DNA of 64,000 nucleotides from Guadua angustifolia (lineage: Eukaryota > Streptophyta > Magnoliopsida > Poales > Poaceae): NCBI GenBank assembly GCA_036346375.1, contig CM070500.1, positions 84,610,437-84,674,436 on the forward strand. Direction: 5' to 3'. Position 1 is the stretch's first letter, and the number at the start of each line of letters is the position of its first letter. Positions 11,732-24,064 of this stretch are shown here, in pieces. The notes under the pieces are model-generated. The model was not told where the DNA came from and made no database searches. It was given only the letters and a program-made list of their open reading frames with translations. The translations under genes and the position numbers were made by a program.

Positions 11732-13872
11732 CACTACCAGAAAGCGTATAATTCCTTACAGTCTTAATTTTTCCTGACGGGCCCGCAAAAGGTAATGAGG
11801 CATTCATATTTTCTTGACGGGACTTGCAAGAAAGTCAGAAAAATTGTAATTTTTTTTGAAGGGTACGAAATAACCGTTAGGAAAAGTATATTTTCTGACC
11901 GTTATAGAAGTATCGTCAGTAAAAACTATTTTTCTGACTAGCATAAACCCGCCAGGTTTATACTTTTGTCACGGAGCGCGAAAATTTGGCATGCGCCGCG
12001 CCATACTCTGTGCCATGCTATTTTTCCTGACGTGCAAAGCAAATATCCCAAACCAATTACTCCCCACCGGCCAAGCCTTTATGGACTTCTTCCCCCAAAT
12101 TGCCCAGATCGAGTCCTCCCCCAAATCCCTGGCGCCATCTTTGCTGCTTCCTCCCCCAAATCCCTAGCGCCATCAGCCTTGCTGCTTCCTCCCCCAAATT
12201 CCTAGCACCGCCTGTGCTTGGTCAACCCAGCCCCCATCCAATCTCTGGCGCCACCGGATAGGTCCTTCGGGCGATCGTGACGAGGGAAACCGCTCGTGGG
12301 ATGCCGTCTGGTACCAAGGTGAAGGGAAGGGCGAGTTGGTGGGAGGGTTCGCTTCCCGATCAAGCATGAAGAGGTCCTCCGTGGAGAAGCTGTGGCGTCT
12401 TGAAACGACCTCATTAGCCACCCGTCTTGGTGAACTTCTCCTTTCAGAGGTTCTTCCAACAAAGCGCCAACATATTTTTCATATTAGGTTTCTTTGGTAG
12501 CACAATGTAATTTTGTTTATATATATGTTTCTAAAGATTTTTTATGCATGTGACCTGATTATTTGGTATCAAGGCTTCCAAGCAGACCCTAAATAGTCTT
12601 GAGTTGTTACCATGATTTGTTAACTTGGTAGATCTATGTGGTGCACATTTTGTATTGGATTGTGATAACTGAAACAATATTACAAGCTATAATGATTTAT
12701 TTAACTAAAGTTGACATAATTTGCTTACCTTGCAGCAAGGGACTGGGACTGGTTCCTCCCATGTGGGCTCACAACCGAATGATCACGCCGTTGATGGAGA
12801 TGCTACTGTCGACGACATGGAGAACAATGGTGACGACATTGATGGAGACAACCACCATGCTGCCAATAACAACACCAGCGATGGACGAAACTAGTTGTCG
12901 CCACATGAATTTCTATGATATCTTGCAGTTCTTTTGACTAACAAAACTTCAATGTTGTGGAAATGAAGCCTTCTGTATGTGGGGCTTGACTTTTGATGAC
13001 TTTTAGTTGGATGCAGTGCTTGACTTTTGCATCACTAGGGTGTGCTGATGAATCTCTATGTGGTAATGAACATGACTGATGTATATGTTTGTGCCATCCA
13101 CTTTTGCATGACTATTGATGACTGATGTATATCCCAATGATGGGACTATTCTATGGAAGCTAAACTTTTTATATGTTTGTTGATTGATGCATGGATATGT
13201 GTTGTTCAATTGATTGATGCATGGTTGTGTATGATTTACATATTAATGTTGAATCTGCCAAGTTGAATGCTATAAAAGTAATTCTCTTCAAAAAGTTGAA
13301 TCTGCCAGGTTATTGATGAGTAAAAGCCATCATATTTTATTGAATCTGCCAGCTGAATCTGCCATGTACATATTTTACTAACGAGTAAAAGCCGTCAGGT
13401 TTAAGTTTCAAGCTGGCAAGGAATTATGTTTTCCTGATGGGTGCAAACCGTCAAGTTAAATTTTCCTGACAGTAACAGAATAGTCAAGGTAATATATTTT
13501 ACTGACGGGTTACAAACCGTCAAATTAAATTTTTCTAACGGGTATAGAACAGTCAAGATAATACCGTCAGTTTTAATTTTCTTGACGGTAATATAACAGC
13601 CAAGGTAATAGTTTTTACTTGCGGGTTAAAACCGTCAGGTTTAATTTTCCTCACGGGGATGAACACTCAAGGAAATCTATTTTTTACTGACAGGTAGTAC
13701 CGTCAGGGGTTGTTTTCCTGAGGGGTAGCCGTCAGGCAAATTCGATTTTCCTGACCAGCTAGGGCTGAGAGGTTTTGCCTGACGGTTACTCGTCAGTAAA
13801 ATAAAACATGACGGTTTCTTATATTTTCTTGACGGTTTGTGGCCGTAAGGGATTGTCTGTTTCCTGGTAGTG
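11732..13872. mobile_element. CACTA (En/Spm-type) element, 2.14 kb, non-autonomous
   Basis: The element starts CACTACCAGAAA and ends TTTCCTGGTAGTG, and is flanked by AAA on both sides, matching the 3-bp target duplication of CACTA elements. Subterminal regions are dense in TCCTGACGGG / CCGTCAG repeats facing inward at both ends (about 11770-11960 and 13380-13850), the usual binding-site arrays of this superfamily. The central ~1.3 kb holds GC-rich leader-like sequence (12060-12470) and a short exon-like stretch, but no transposase domain. Confidence 0.88.
12736..12894 (+). pseudogene. Exon-like remnant inside the CACTA element
   Basis: A TTGCTTACCTTGCAG acceptor-like sequence ends at 12735. 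It is followed by exactly 53 codons ending in TAG at 12892-12894. The peptide is hydrophilic and acidic: it starts QGTGTGSSHVG, is rich in Asp and Asn with runs such as DGDATVDDMENN, and ends SDGRN. It could be the last exon of a decayed CACTA-encoded gene or of a captured host gene. I do not recognise a family, and no upstream exon can be joined with confidence. Confidence 0.35.
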
Positions 13873-14896
13873 AAAAATTCTGTTTTTCATCAAATTTTCA
13901 TAGGAGATGACTTTTTTTAAGGGTTATTGGACTAAATCTGGTCAAAAATGGTGATATCTCATTGAGATTTTTGAGATTACTGTATAAATTTAATTTTTTT
14001 TGAATTTTTTACTCCGGCCGGCATTTCAAAATTCATCCATGTCCGAAAATTGAAAACTTGCAAAATTTCGGTGAAATTTCACCCACATCTTTAATTTGCT
14101 ATTTTTTAAAAAAAATTACAAGCTGTACCATTCACTTGACGTAAGAATAGCGAGTCATGGAAACTACCCATGTCCCATAGTTCGGTAGCTTCTTCCGTGA
14201 TGTGAGAGCGCAGTAGGTGACATGTTTCACCTACTAGCATTTTCGTGGTCGGGGATGATATTATTCTTGTAATTATGTTCGAAAGGAGTCTAGATTTATA
14301 AGAAAATTTTATCAAGGGATCAGAAAAGTAATGATTTCAAGAAATAGATACTAGGTCGACCCTAAGGTTCGCATCTGCAGGTACACATGGACATTTCACC
14401 ATATCACTACCGTTCCCTATTTCTTTTCCTTTTGTTATTCAGAGCCTCCTTGCATAAGTATTATCACAGAACATCATTTTAACTAGCCTGGTATACACAT
14501 TTTTTTTCCAAATATTGGTAGGAGCTCTACCTTTCATTTAAGCGGAAGAGAAAAATAAAAGTATCATTACAACTTGCCGACATAATTTAATGACAAATAG
14601 TTGAAAGATCTGCCTAGTATACACATTATTATAGATTTTGAGGTGGATGGTGCGAAGGTATTTTGAGGTGGATGGTGCGAAGGTACCAGATGGATGAAAA
14701 CACCTTGAAATCTATAATAATTTCGACGAAATCTCAAAATTTCAGATAAAATCCGGTTGAAATTCAAATCTGGTAATTTTGAACGGGGGTTCCGGAGATT
14801 TTGGCTGAAATCACCGAAATTTCAATGAAGTTCAACCTCCTCAAAAATGGTCTCTAAGGCTAGAAATTTTTTTTGAAAAAATATCAGTATGCACTA
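13873..14896. repeat. AT-rich repeat block, right part
   Basis: Continues the GAAATTTCGGTGAAATTTC-type sequence seen left of the CACTA element. A 30-bp direct repeat (TTTTGAGGTGGATGGTGCGA) sits in tandem at about 14637 and 14662. No gene. Confidence 0.4.
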
Positions 14897-15041
14897 CATC
14901 GCTAGCTCAGTCAGTTAGAGGCTATGGGTCTTAGGCTCTTAGCCACAAGGTCATGGGTTCGAGTCCTTTGTATGTGCAGGAGGACCGGATTGATTCGGAT
15001 GAATAACTATCCGTCGGATCGGTATTTTTCGAACAAAAAAA
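14897..15041 (+). repeat. tRNA-Lys-like pol III unit, SINE candidate
   Basis: 14903-14918 fits an A box (TAGCTCAGTCAGTTAG) and 14956-14966 a B box (GGTTCGAGTCC), spaced as in a tRNA. The text between and around them resembles tRNA-Lys(CTT), with CTCTTA at the expected place. The anticodon arm is too long and poorly paired to fold properly, so it is not a working tRNA gene. About 70 bp of unrelated sequence and an A7 run (15035-15041) follow, the head-body-tail order of a plant SINE. A decayed tRNA pseudogene is the alternative. Confidence 0.45.
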
Positions 15042-15652
15042 GCCCACAGCCCAGTTAATTGGTAAGTGGTCTATTCGAACCTGGAGTCCTTCAGCCGCGC
15101 ACAAGAGTCTCGTGGACAAATGGATCGTTCGTGGTTGAATTGACGTCGGGCATGTAACCATGATCAAATGTTCCAGGCCGTTCCACTGTGCAAGCCAATT
15201 TGAGCTAAAGTGTTTCGCCGACTTTTGTGCAAACTTTTTACTTGTATTTCTTGCAAATGTTATTAAATTTTGCACTAAATAGTTGGTGCCAAATCCGGTC
15301 CAACAGCACTACAAACTAGTCCAAAGAACATGAATTTTGGTCCAAATTACCGAGATTTCAGTGAAAATTTTGAAATTAATGTAGTAATTTGATTTTTTTT
15401 TCATTTTTTTATTTGGCTGGGATTTGGAATCTTGTTCTTAGCCAAAATCCGAAATCTCGACTGAAATTTTCGAAATTTCAGTGAAATTTTCAACTATGGG
15501 CACCATTGGTGGAGTTCAATGGACACCACACTGGGCGGCCCCTCATGCATTTTGGTGAACTCAAGAAAATTACAACGAGCTCTACAAATTATGCTCCCTC
15601 TTTCATGTTCACTTTGTATTCGTCTTAAGATCGGCCCTCTCTATATTTCGTA
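15042..15652. other. Intergenic DNA, right edge of the AT-rich block
   Basis: A 114-aa minus-strand frame (14931-15275) overlaps the SINE candidate and has no recognisable domain. 15350-15500 again carries the GAAATTTCAGTGAAATTTTC words of the old repeat block. Confidence 0.35.
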
Positions 15653-15847
15653 GAGCTCTTTTACGTACACTAAATTCAATATGAACCACTAATTCTTTTC
15701 GATCGATCTAATAGGTTAGATTAGCTAGAATTTATTTATACTTCCTATGGTAGTAGTGTAGTAGAAATACCCTTAACAAATCAATGGCTAAATCTAATTT
15801 TTACTACCCACTGTATACTACTAGTATAATACACCATAAAATTTCTT
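15653..15847. mobile_element. MITE, ~195 bp, hAT-like, copy 1
   Basis: Left end GAGCTCTTTTACG, right end CATAAAATTTCTT. The flanking octamers ATTTCGTA and AGTTTGTA match at 6 of 8. The left ~70 bp and right ~60 bp align with the element at 25051-25441, which has a perfect 8-bp target duplication, so the two belong to one family. Confidence 0.55.
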
Positions 15848-15855
15848 AGTTTGTA

Positions 15856-16545
15856 GAAGATCCATCAATGACTGGTATCAGCATTGAGCGGAAAACCTTG
15901 CACGAAGGGTGCAATTTGGTGTTAGGGCAGCGCATTAGCTTGCACAACCCATTAGGAATTCTGTATAGTAATCTTTTCTTTCTCTCTAAATCTTCAATTG
16001 GATTTATGACGTTTTTATCATCTTGCTTGTTGTATTTGTCACCAATAACATGGTGACACAGAACTTCTTCTGTGATGAAATTGAATGTAGCTTTTCCGCA
16101 ACTAGCGATTCTTTCGAATTAACCTAAAACTGGGGCCTTGCCATCAAATTGTTCCATAAAAGAAATGCTAGTAAAGAAAGAGTAGAATACACATGACAAA
16201 AGGGGCGAGCTGAACTAGTGGCTGCAATGCAATGCGATCACTTTTTTAGCCTCTCTCACCACTAAAAATACAAATCTAACTCTTTTTCTATCGAAATTGT
16301 AAATTTAGCCTCCTCTCCCATACTCCCTTACTGCGGAAGCCAGCCTGCTACGCCCCGAGAACGCGGGAGCAGGCGAGCTTGACACGGCATGATGAGTAGG
16401 CGTGGCCAAGCGCGGAAGCGTGCTCTCCCACTGCAGTCTGGCACTGGAGCAGCGAGTGGGCGTGGAAGGCGTCTCCCGATATTTGAGAAAAACGATGTAA
16501 AGAAGTTAGAAAAATGATCAATTTTGCATCCTGTAAATGCAGGGA
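15856..16545. other. Intergenic DNA, nothing recognised
   Basis: Short frames at 15868-16056 (+) and 16328-16561 (-) lack recognisable features. Confidence 0.35.
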
Positions 16546-18080
16546 CAGGGGTGGATATCAAGTTGACTAGACTAGACTAGACTCGGTAAAATCGTTAAGA
16601 TAACGAGCCAGCTCAACTCGACTCATTATCTTAACGAGCTCAAAGCTCAACTCGTTAAAAACTTGAGTTGGCTCAAGTTGGCTCGTTAAGCTCGTTATAA
16701 ATGTACAACACACAGAAAGAAAGAAATGCAACCAATACCAACATTATAATTGCTTCCAAAGAAAGAAATGCTTGTTGGTAACTTTGTTCACAACTTCTCG
16801 AGACGAGCATTTGGGTGAATCACCTTTGTTTCAGTTTGATTATACTAACACACACTGTTAATTACAGATTTTCAGAAATCATGAAAGTCTTTCATCTCCA
16901 TCATGAAACCCTCCCATGCCTTGATGGTTTAGGAGTGAAGTAATATAGAAATTAGCAGCTAACAACCCACAAGAACACAATCATATAAACTATTTCAAAA
17001 AATATATATAAGAGGAAATACTTTCATGATTTCTAGGGTTTCTACAAAGGACTATTACACCTATGAATGATAATAATCAATAGTATTGGGAGTGGGCAAT
17101 GTTACGCTGGCGCACAATATATTGCTTCCAAGGGACTTAATTTCCAAGAAAATCATAATTTCACATGCATCTATCTTGCTAATTACAGTATAAATTAAGA
17201 CCAAAGTGTTTATTCTGTGGAATTTAGTTTGTCCCTATTTGATATGAAGACTAGTGACACATTTGCACACTTTGGCTGCTAATGCTATCTTTGTCAAACT
17301 GCTCATAACATACAAAATTGAAGTGTGCGCTAAAGCATCATCAGTTTTTGCATTTATCTAAGGTTTAGTTGTAATAGAAAACACACTCGCAGAGACAATC
17401 ATAGAAACCGCACACCACCGACATATTTTTAGACAGTGTGGTCACTTAGGGAAGGTACTATTAAGAAATTTAAGTGAAGAAACATTTCATCATAGTCCAT
17501 ATTATGAGTACATTTTTACTTGTTTACATGTGCCTTTGAATTGGACCATTTAAGCATTAAGAGCCATCTGCTTCTATATATGTGGACAGGAAGGAGAAAT
17601 GAAATGCCAAGTAAGCGCCTTTTTTTTTGTTCTTGCCCAATTAGAGCATGAGGCTATCAATAGATGTTGTTGCATTTTAAAAGTTTCTCAATGAGATACA
17701 AAAACCAGAACTAAAAAATATAATAAGTAGAAAAGGGAAATTTAATTAAACTCTAACACGTTTTAAATTTCTTCAGAGGGTGGAGTATTTAGTATAAATC
17801 ATAGCTTTGTTTCTTTCAGGAAACTTAGAAATGAAATCTGATCTTCTGCACGAAGCAATGAGTTCTGCAAATCATTGAAAACTCACCATGATGGCAAAAT
17901 CATTGATTAGTGTTCCTGCCGATATACACGATGGAGGCTGGATCATCAAGCTACACAACTGTGGGTATGTTCCTGAAAGAAACACCGTGTGGTTCTTGAA
18001 GGAATTCTCTATTACCTTCAACATGTGCATGCAATGCAAGCCTTTCATCTCCATCATGAGCAAGTTGTTGCATATGCAGG
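16546..18080. repeat. Possible old hAT-like element, left part
   Basis: From CAGGGGTGGATATC (about 16547) the sequence enters a stretch dense in CTCGTTAA / TTAACGAGC words (16580-16700). The same words reappear in inverted arrangement at 19255-19300, just before CAACCCTCTG. The two zones could be subterminal repeats of one ~2.8-kb element into which the solo LTR inserted. Flanking octamers do not match well and no transposase is seen, so this is tentative. 16710-18075 shows no gene. Confidence 0.3.
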
Positions 18081-19078
18081 TGTTGGCGTACTTTACGCTA
18101 AGGTACCCTCTCCACCACGGTCAGGGGGTCCACGAGTGCAAGCGTGGCGGTTTTGGCGAGCAGCGGCGATCAGGCCCGACGCCAGCGTCGCGTGGCGACT
18201 GGTGAGTAGCGCGCGATCGACTGACGCGTAGCGACCACGTCGCTTAGTAGCTGGCGAAAGCGAGCCCCGACGCCAGCGAATCGTCGTGTGGCGGCTTAGC
18301 GAGCGGTGAGCGTCGGGCCCGACGCCGGGTGGCGAACTCGTGGTTGGCCGACAGAGTCAGAAGGTACTTGGGGGTTCGCTGTCGGTCAGGCACGAAGGTG
18401 TACGTTGAAGGAATGGGGAGCTTCGCCTCGAAGTTTTCTCCCCCGACACACCGTGTTAGAACCATTGAATGCGCGTGGCTCTGTTGACGGCACGATAGCT
18501 TATCCCTTTGTCGTCTTGCACCTAACCCGTCGCGTACAAGTCGCTTCCCGGGTGGACCGGGCGGAGTTGGACGGTGGTGCAAAGAATGAGGCCAGGGGAT
18601 GGTGCTACAGCGACTGATATAATAAATAGAGTGTAATTAGTATGATGTCATCCATCTCACATGCCCGAGCCAGCCCGGTCTATATAAGGGGGCTTCGTTG
18701 CATGGGGAGTGAGAGAGGAAAAGAGAAAGGCCGAGGGGAGGAAAAGGAAGGCCAAGAGTGGAAAAAAGAAGGACCGGAACGAAAGAGCGAGAACGGGAAG
18801 AGCACTGAGAGAGCTCAAGAAGAACCCAGAGAGTAAAAAAGAGATGGAGTGTAGATTGTGCGTTTGTATTCCACTCAAAAAACATTAACAAGAGCAGAAG
18901 CAGGACGTAAGGTTGTTACCCACACTGGGGGCCCGAACCTGGGTATATCGGCGTGTTCTTGGATTCTTGTCTATGTGGATCCCTCGGGAGAGCCCGTAGG
19001 TGTCCTTCCGTGAAGATCCCCTCTATCGAATCCTGGACTCCGTCTAGGGAGAATATCTGTCGGCGAAATACGCCGATA
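18081..19078 (+). mobile_element. Solo LTR (998 bp)
   Basis: It starts TGTTGGCG and ends near CGGCGAAATACGCCGATA, where a terminal CA is probably decayed to TA. The flanking pentamers GCAGG (18076-18080) and GTAGG (19079-19083) match at 4 of 5. A TATATAAG box at 18681-18688 sits at the expected U3/R position, followed by a purine-rich leader and a GAACCTGGGT-type U5. No PBS or internal region follows, so this is a solo LTR, probably of gypsy type. Frames inside it (for example 18244-18582 and 18637-18891, minus strand) are not genes. Confidence 0.65.
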
Positions 19079-19083
19079 GTAGG

Positions 19084-21277
19084 TGTTTGGGAATGCTAAC
19101 CTTGGGGACGGCCGGAGGAGCCGGAGGTCTGCTTCGATTTGGCGCGAAGGGGAGGGAGGGAATTGCGGCGTGTTGAGAGGAGGGGAGGGGAATCGGGTGT
19201 GAAGCGTTGAGGAGAGGATTTAGGTTACAAAAATATACAATGTTTTTTTAGAAACTTATTAAGCTCGTTAGCTCGTTTGTTTAACTCGTTAAACCCACGA
19301 GTTTTGAGTTTTTTTTTCTCAACCCTCTGTAGGGAGACCGAGGAGGACTGGTTTTCAATTTGTGGGGAAGCGCGAAGCGGGCGAGGCCGATGAGGTGACC
19401 AAAGGCAAAAGCGCGCGCGCGGTGGTGGTGGCACGAATATGGCCGATCCCCAGCCGTCAAATCCGATCCGCCAGTGCCATCCCATCCGTAAGATCGCATC
19501 GTCCCATGGGAAGCTTCTTTCCCAGCTTGCGCCTCCTTTTTTTTTTTTCTTTCGGTGTCGCATGGCGTTCCGCCATCAAGCTCAGAGCATCGACAGCCAC
19601 TTGCTGGAAATTGGGATGCCTTGGAGACGTTATTTCTCTCTCTTCCTCCTTTTTTTTCTCTCTCAATTATTATTTGCTCTTGCTTTCTTGCTTCCTCTTC
19701 TTTCAATCAACAATCATTAATTCATGTATAATTTCTCGGACAGAACATGGGAAAACATATATGCATAATTATTTATACATGGAGAGTATTCAACACAAGA
19801 TATTATTTTGTTCTGCACTGTCCACTGCTGAAAATACCATGCCTCGTGCATTAACTGCTGCTGTGTAATGTGGAGCATGCATACTAGCTACCAAAATATA
19901 GTTTCATGAACTAGCTAGCTAGCTAGAGCCAACGTACTGTGTTGTTTTGCTGATGGATGCTTAACATACACATGTTTTAATTGATACCTGTAGTAGTATG
20001 CATGACCCTGTCCATCCACTGGTTACACTTCGATCGATTATCTAAGAAGAAGAAGAAAAATGAAAACGATTGCAGGGATAGATCATCCGTTCGTGTTCCG
20101 TACATGCATCACGCATACAGCACATCAGCAGTAGAGAGAGAGAGGGAGAGAGAGACGTACGTGCTAGCTACATTATGCGTGATCGATGATGCACACTACA
20201 CTGTGCATATATGCATGGTCTCACGTACGTTTTACTCGATCCGGTTGGGGTGTAGTACGTAATAGTGCGTGATAGCTCGGCAGAAGCATCATCAGATAAA
20301 CAGGCCGGCACGGATCGATAGATATAACCTGGACCTGGCCCTGCTCCCCCAATTGCATGTCTAGTCTTTTCCCCCAGCTCAATCCATGGCCACCCTCTCC
20401 CTCCAGCCTCCTGCAGCGCCCTAGCTAGCTAGGCTTTCTCACATCGATCGCACAGCACCCAGAAGGAAATTTTGGCACTTTCTCACGTCACAGCGCTCCA
20501 TGCAACAGTGAGTGCATGCCTAGATCCATCCATCGAGCAAACCTAGATCGATCTTAACTTGTTCTTCATCCCTACGTGTACCAGCGTTTTGATGCATCTA
20601 GACAGTGAAAAACTTGAACTGGTTTACTATTCTAGCCCCCTAAATTTTTTCTACGAAACTATCCTCTGTGATTTTTTTTTATAGAAATAGTCCCATTCTG
20701 CGTAACATGAGTACGGAATTTGCCAAGCCACCACACCATGACATATCCAATTGTCACGTGTCCCTACCGTAGAAAATCCAAATGTTGTGCCCCTATCCTG
20801 TAGAAATTGCATTTTTTGCGTCCCCATTCAGCGAAAATTGCATTTCCATGCCCCCATTTCACGGCAATTGTGCGGCCATCGATGGGTTTCGTGCCGCCGA
20901 TTTCTCGCACCTCCATTCCGAGGCAAACCAAAATTAGCAATTCCACACTACAGTCTACAGTACAACAGGATAACCACCTAATGGTAGTAGAGGGAGGCTA
21001 TTTTTGTAAAAAAAAAATTAAGAAAGAGTTATTTTTGAAAAAAAAAAGTATGGGCCAAATATGGTAGCAGTTTGAAAAACTTTTAACTATATACCTCCAG
21101 GTATATAATTAATTGTAAGGGGACATGAATTCGATCGGGATGTGTGAGGAAATAACTTGACACTAATAGACCATGTATATATGATGATATATATCTCTTT
21201 GAGCAGTGATCATGCACTGATGCATGTATACATACATATGTATATATATACATGTGCATGACATGGCTATAGGGAGA
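19084..21277. other. Intergenic DNA, nothing firmly recognised
   Basis: 19360-19710 gives overlapping frames on both strands (up to 168 aa) with no domain; poly-T and CT runs account for much of it. 20040-20160 has AAG and GA microsatellites. 20620-21060 is T/A-homopolymer-rich with CCCC-type words typical of a diffuse grass repeat. Confidence 0.4.
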
Positions 21278-21403
21278 GGGATCTGCTGCAACTTAAGCAG
21301 TCCTCACAGGCGCAGACCGTCTTGTTCGAATCGTTTGAAAATGAGAATAAATAGTGTTTTACTGTAGTACTATGAACACAGAGGCTGCTTAAGCTGTAGT
21401 CCC
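21278..21403. repeat. Small foldback, ~125 bp
   Basis: The left arm GGGATCTGCTGCAACTTAAG with CAGTCCTC pairs with the right arm GAGGCTGCTTAAGC with TGTAGTCCC. Stems are about 25 bp with a ~70-nt loop. It could be a tiny MITE. The size would also suit a hairpin RNA precursor, but there is no support for expression. Confidence 0.45.
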
Positions 21404-23259
21404 ACGGGACTACACCGGATTCCAATCCTGGCTATAGTGACAGTGCTAATCATTTGCAGCTCCAGTTATAGTAGCTCAGCAGAAAACGGACCAAGCAGGT
21501 GAGCAACACATCAGGTGAGCACTGGGACTGGGGAGGCTCTCAGCTAGCTAGTGATGTACAACCAGCAATGCATGCCAGTCGTGCATTATTGTGCAAAGTC
21601 ATGTCATTGGGAGCTAGCATGCACCATGCATCTGTTGGATTGGAGGCTCTACAAGTTTTAGGCAACATGTTCATGTTGCATGATACACACTCTTTTACCT
21701 TTTCCTCCTCCAATCATGCTAAGATATCAATGAACAATGGAAACACAGCTTGTACCATCACTGGGGACACCAAATGTTTGCAACACCAGCTGATGAGATC
21801 TCTCCAACATCCAACATCTTGTTACTAGCTACTTGGTTGATCCCATCGAGTCAACTTTAGCATGTGTTACTCTACATTGGCAAGTACAAGTAACATTTGC
21901 TAGCTGCTTCATTTATTGGGCACTGACCCATGATAGGGGCCGGCAGTTCCAATTTCCAAACAAAGAGGGCTCTCCTTTTGCATTGGAATTTGATAAGAAA
22001 TGGAGAATAATATATATTTTTGGAGGAAGGGGTTAGGAACGAACCATAGGCCTCCTGTTGTTGGTAAGTAGAATAGAACAAGGTGCAATTAATATGTCTT
22101 TTAAAAAAAAGCACTAGGAGATAAGGCTCCCTCCAATTCCGGGAGCTTAATGTGTAACAAACAAAACTGACCAGAAAGGTATGCAACAATCCACAGGGAA
22201 GGAGGAACGAAGAAATGGAGTCTGTTACACCGATTAATTCAAAGGGGGAAAAGGAGTGAAGAATCGGAGTTTGTTGCAATGTTCATTCAAATTGAGGATA
22301 CAGAGATGATGGATTATAAATCTAACCTACGGTTTATCATCAACTAGTAATGATATGATATTCTTCAGCTCAGCCATATAAAACAGAGGGGGGAAACGTG
22401 TTAATTAGACTGGCACCAATTCCTGTATTGAATTGAACCTATCAACCTAACTGTATGGCTTACATAGCTCCACTTTTCCTGCACCCCCTTCCCTCTACTA
22501 AATCAAAATCCTAAAGTTAAAAAACTCTTAATTGCCCTTGTCTCTTCTGAGCTTAGGCTCAAGGGTCCCACAGGACACAAAACCTTGTCCCCCCACCCAC
22601 ACCCCCAAAAGGTAGAAACCATAACTGATACAACAAAATGCATCAACATGTAGTCCCCAAGGGGATCTCATCAAGTGATGAAACCCCACCCAACAAAAGC
22701 CATTTTTTTTAAAAAAAAAGCTTCACATAACAAACAAACAAACTCCCCATCGCCCCAAAACAAGCAGAGGAGTTAGCACACACATCATCAGACCAGGGCC
22801 AAGAAATGTGACAACTCGTACCACAGTGCACGGCAGAGGATAATACATGCCATACACACATGGTGGTATGATACTACATGCAATGCATCACGCACATCCG
22901 TCAGGAGGGTGCTCGGACGACGAACAAGATGCTCTGGAGGAGCCTGTTTGCACACACCGGCCAACGCAGCGATCGAATGGAACAGCGTTGGCACGTTACA
23001 GGGCGCTGCGGGCCCACACCACAGAGCAAGAGGGAGAACAGAGTTCCCAGTTTGGGTTGGCGCCGGGCCTGCTCACCGCACAGCACACATCCTCTGCTTG
23101 TTTTTTCCGCGCTCTCCCTTTTCCCATTCCCTGGAAAGGTGCAGCGGAATGGCGACTCGCGGTTGCCTGTTTCCATTCATTAGCATCGTTTGATCATCCA
23201 AATGAACACCTCAGGTCTTATCCTTCGAATATCTCGACCATCCCTTTCAACTAAAAAAA
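21404..23259. other. Intergenic DNA; moderately GC-rich patch 22850-23170
   Basis: No gene recognised. Four mutually overlapping frames on both strands at 22788-23254 share one moderately GC-rich stretch, and none shows a domain. 22440-22760 is C/A-rich with homopolymers. Confidence 0.4.
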
Positions 23260-23640
23260 AATTTCATGTTAGGAAATTTCAACTCGAATATTTTTTTTTA
23301 ACTAGGCAAGATTTCAACTTGGAAAAATTCGAATTGCTCGAAAGCGAACCAAGAAATTTTCAACTTAGGATTTTGAATTCGGGAACTTTCAACTCGAGGA
23401 GTTTTCAACCAGGAAAATTCAAATCGACAACTTTTAGTTAGGAAAATTTAAGAACGAAAAAATTTCAGAACTTTCGATTTGGAAAAGGTTTTGGTTCGAA
23501 CACTTTCGACTCAAAAAACTTTCGGTTTGAAAATTTTCGATTTAAAAAAAAACTTTTGATTAAAAACTTTCAAAAATGACTAAAAATGCTTTTTCAAAAA
23601 CTTGAGGAAAATTTAGAAACAAAAACTTTTTAAGTTCAAG
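23260..23640. repeat. Short-period degenerate repeat (TTTCAACTYGRRAA-like)
   Basis: Words such as TTTCAACTCGA, TTTCAACTTGG, TTTCAACCAGG, TTTCGATTTGG and TTTCGGTTTGA recur about every 18-25 bases for nearly 400 bp, while the linker bases drift. The 83-aa frame at 23190-23441 is produced by the repeat. Confidence 0.6.
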
Positions 23641-23838
23641 AGAAAGGGAATAGAGGAGGAAAGTGAAACAGTGTGTGCTCTCATTTATTACCATTATACC
23701 CCTGCCCTCCACTCTACTGGACCTTAATCACTTAAAATGAATCCTACGCTAGCACTGCTAATCCTACACTACGCGCGCACACACTGATACACATACTGCT
23801 AGTGCTACTTACTAGTCCAGTCCAGTGGCCAGCCTCCC

Positions 23839-23846
23839 TATATAAA
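23839..23846 (+). promoter_or_regulatory. TATA box of a partly assembled gene
   Basis: TATATAAA in GC-richer surroundings (CTCCCTATATAAATTTCCC), followed by ~150 bp of CT-rich leader-like sequence (TCTCCTCTCTTCTC, CTCCCTCCCTC, CTGCTCTGCTC), the usual look of a plant core promoter and 5' UTR. Confidence 0.55.
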
Positions 23847-24045
23847 TTTCCCGCTTTCTCCTCTCTTCTCACCTCACCTCACCACGTCTCCCCCTGCCAC
23901 CTCACGCGCTCTCCCTCCCTCTTGCAACAAACACACGCTTCCACTTCTCTTCTCTGCTCTGCTCTGCTTCTTCGGAGACGCGACAGTGAGGTAGGAAGAG
24001 AAGGGGAGTAGAATTGCCTTGTTTGCTCGGGTGGCGGTGCGGACG

Positions 24046-24064
24046 ATGGGTTGGGGATGGGCGG
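24046..24064 (+). CDS. Possible 5' end of an unidentified gene, cut by the gap
   Basis: About 200 bp downstream of the TATA box, an ATG at 24046 opens a frame reading MGWGWA before the N run. Other ATGs at 24014 and 24019 are also open into the gap, so the start is not settled. The CT-rich leader argues for a real transcription unit, but the product cannot be named. 24165-25042 shows no exon that I can join to it, and it may be a non-coding or 5'-UTR-intron-bearing transcript. Confidence 0.25.

Noticed and set aside
14897..14972. Functional tRNA-Lys gene
   Set aside because: The A and B boxes are good but the anticodon arm is too long and does not pair, so it is better seen as a tRNA-derived repeat.
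16547..19317. A complete hAT element spanning the solo LTR
   Set aside because: Inverted CTCGTTAA-rich zones are suggestive, but the termini and flanking octamers do not match well enough; kept only as a tentative repeat.
19362..19868. 168-aa plus-strand ORF
   Set aside because: Composed of GC-rich and poly-T translations, overlaps frames on the other strand, and has no domain or splice support.
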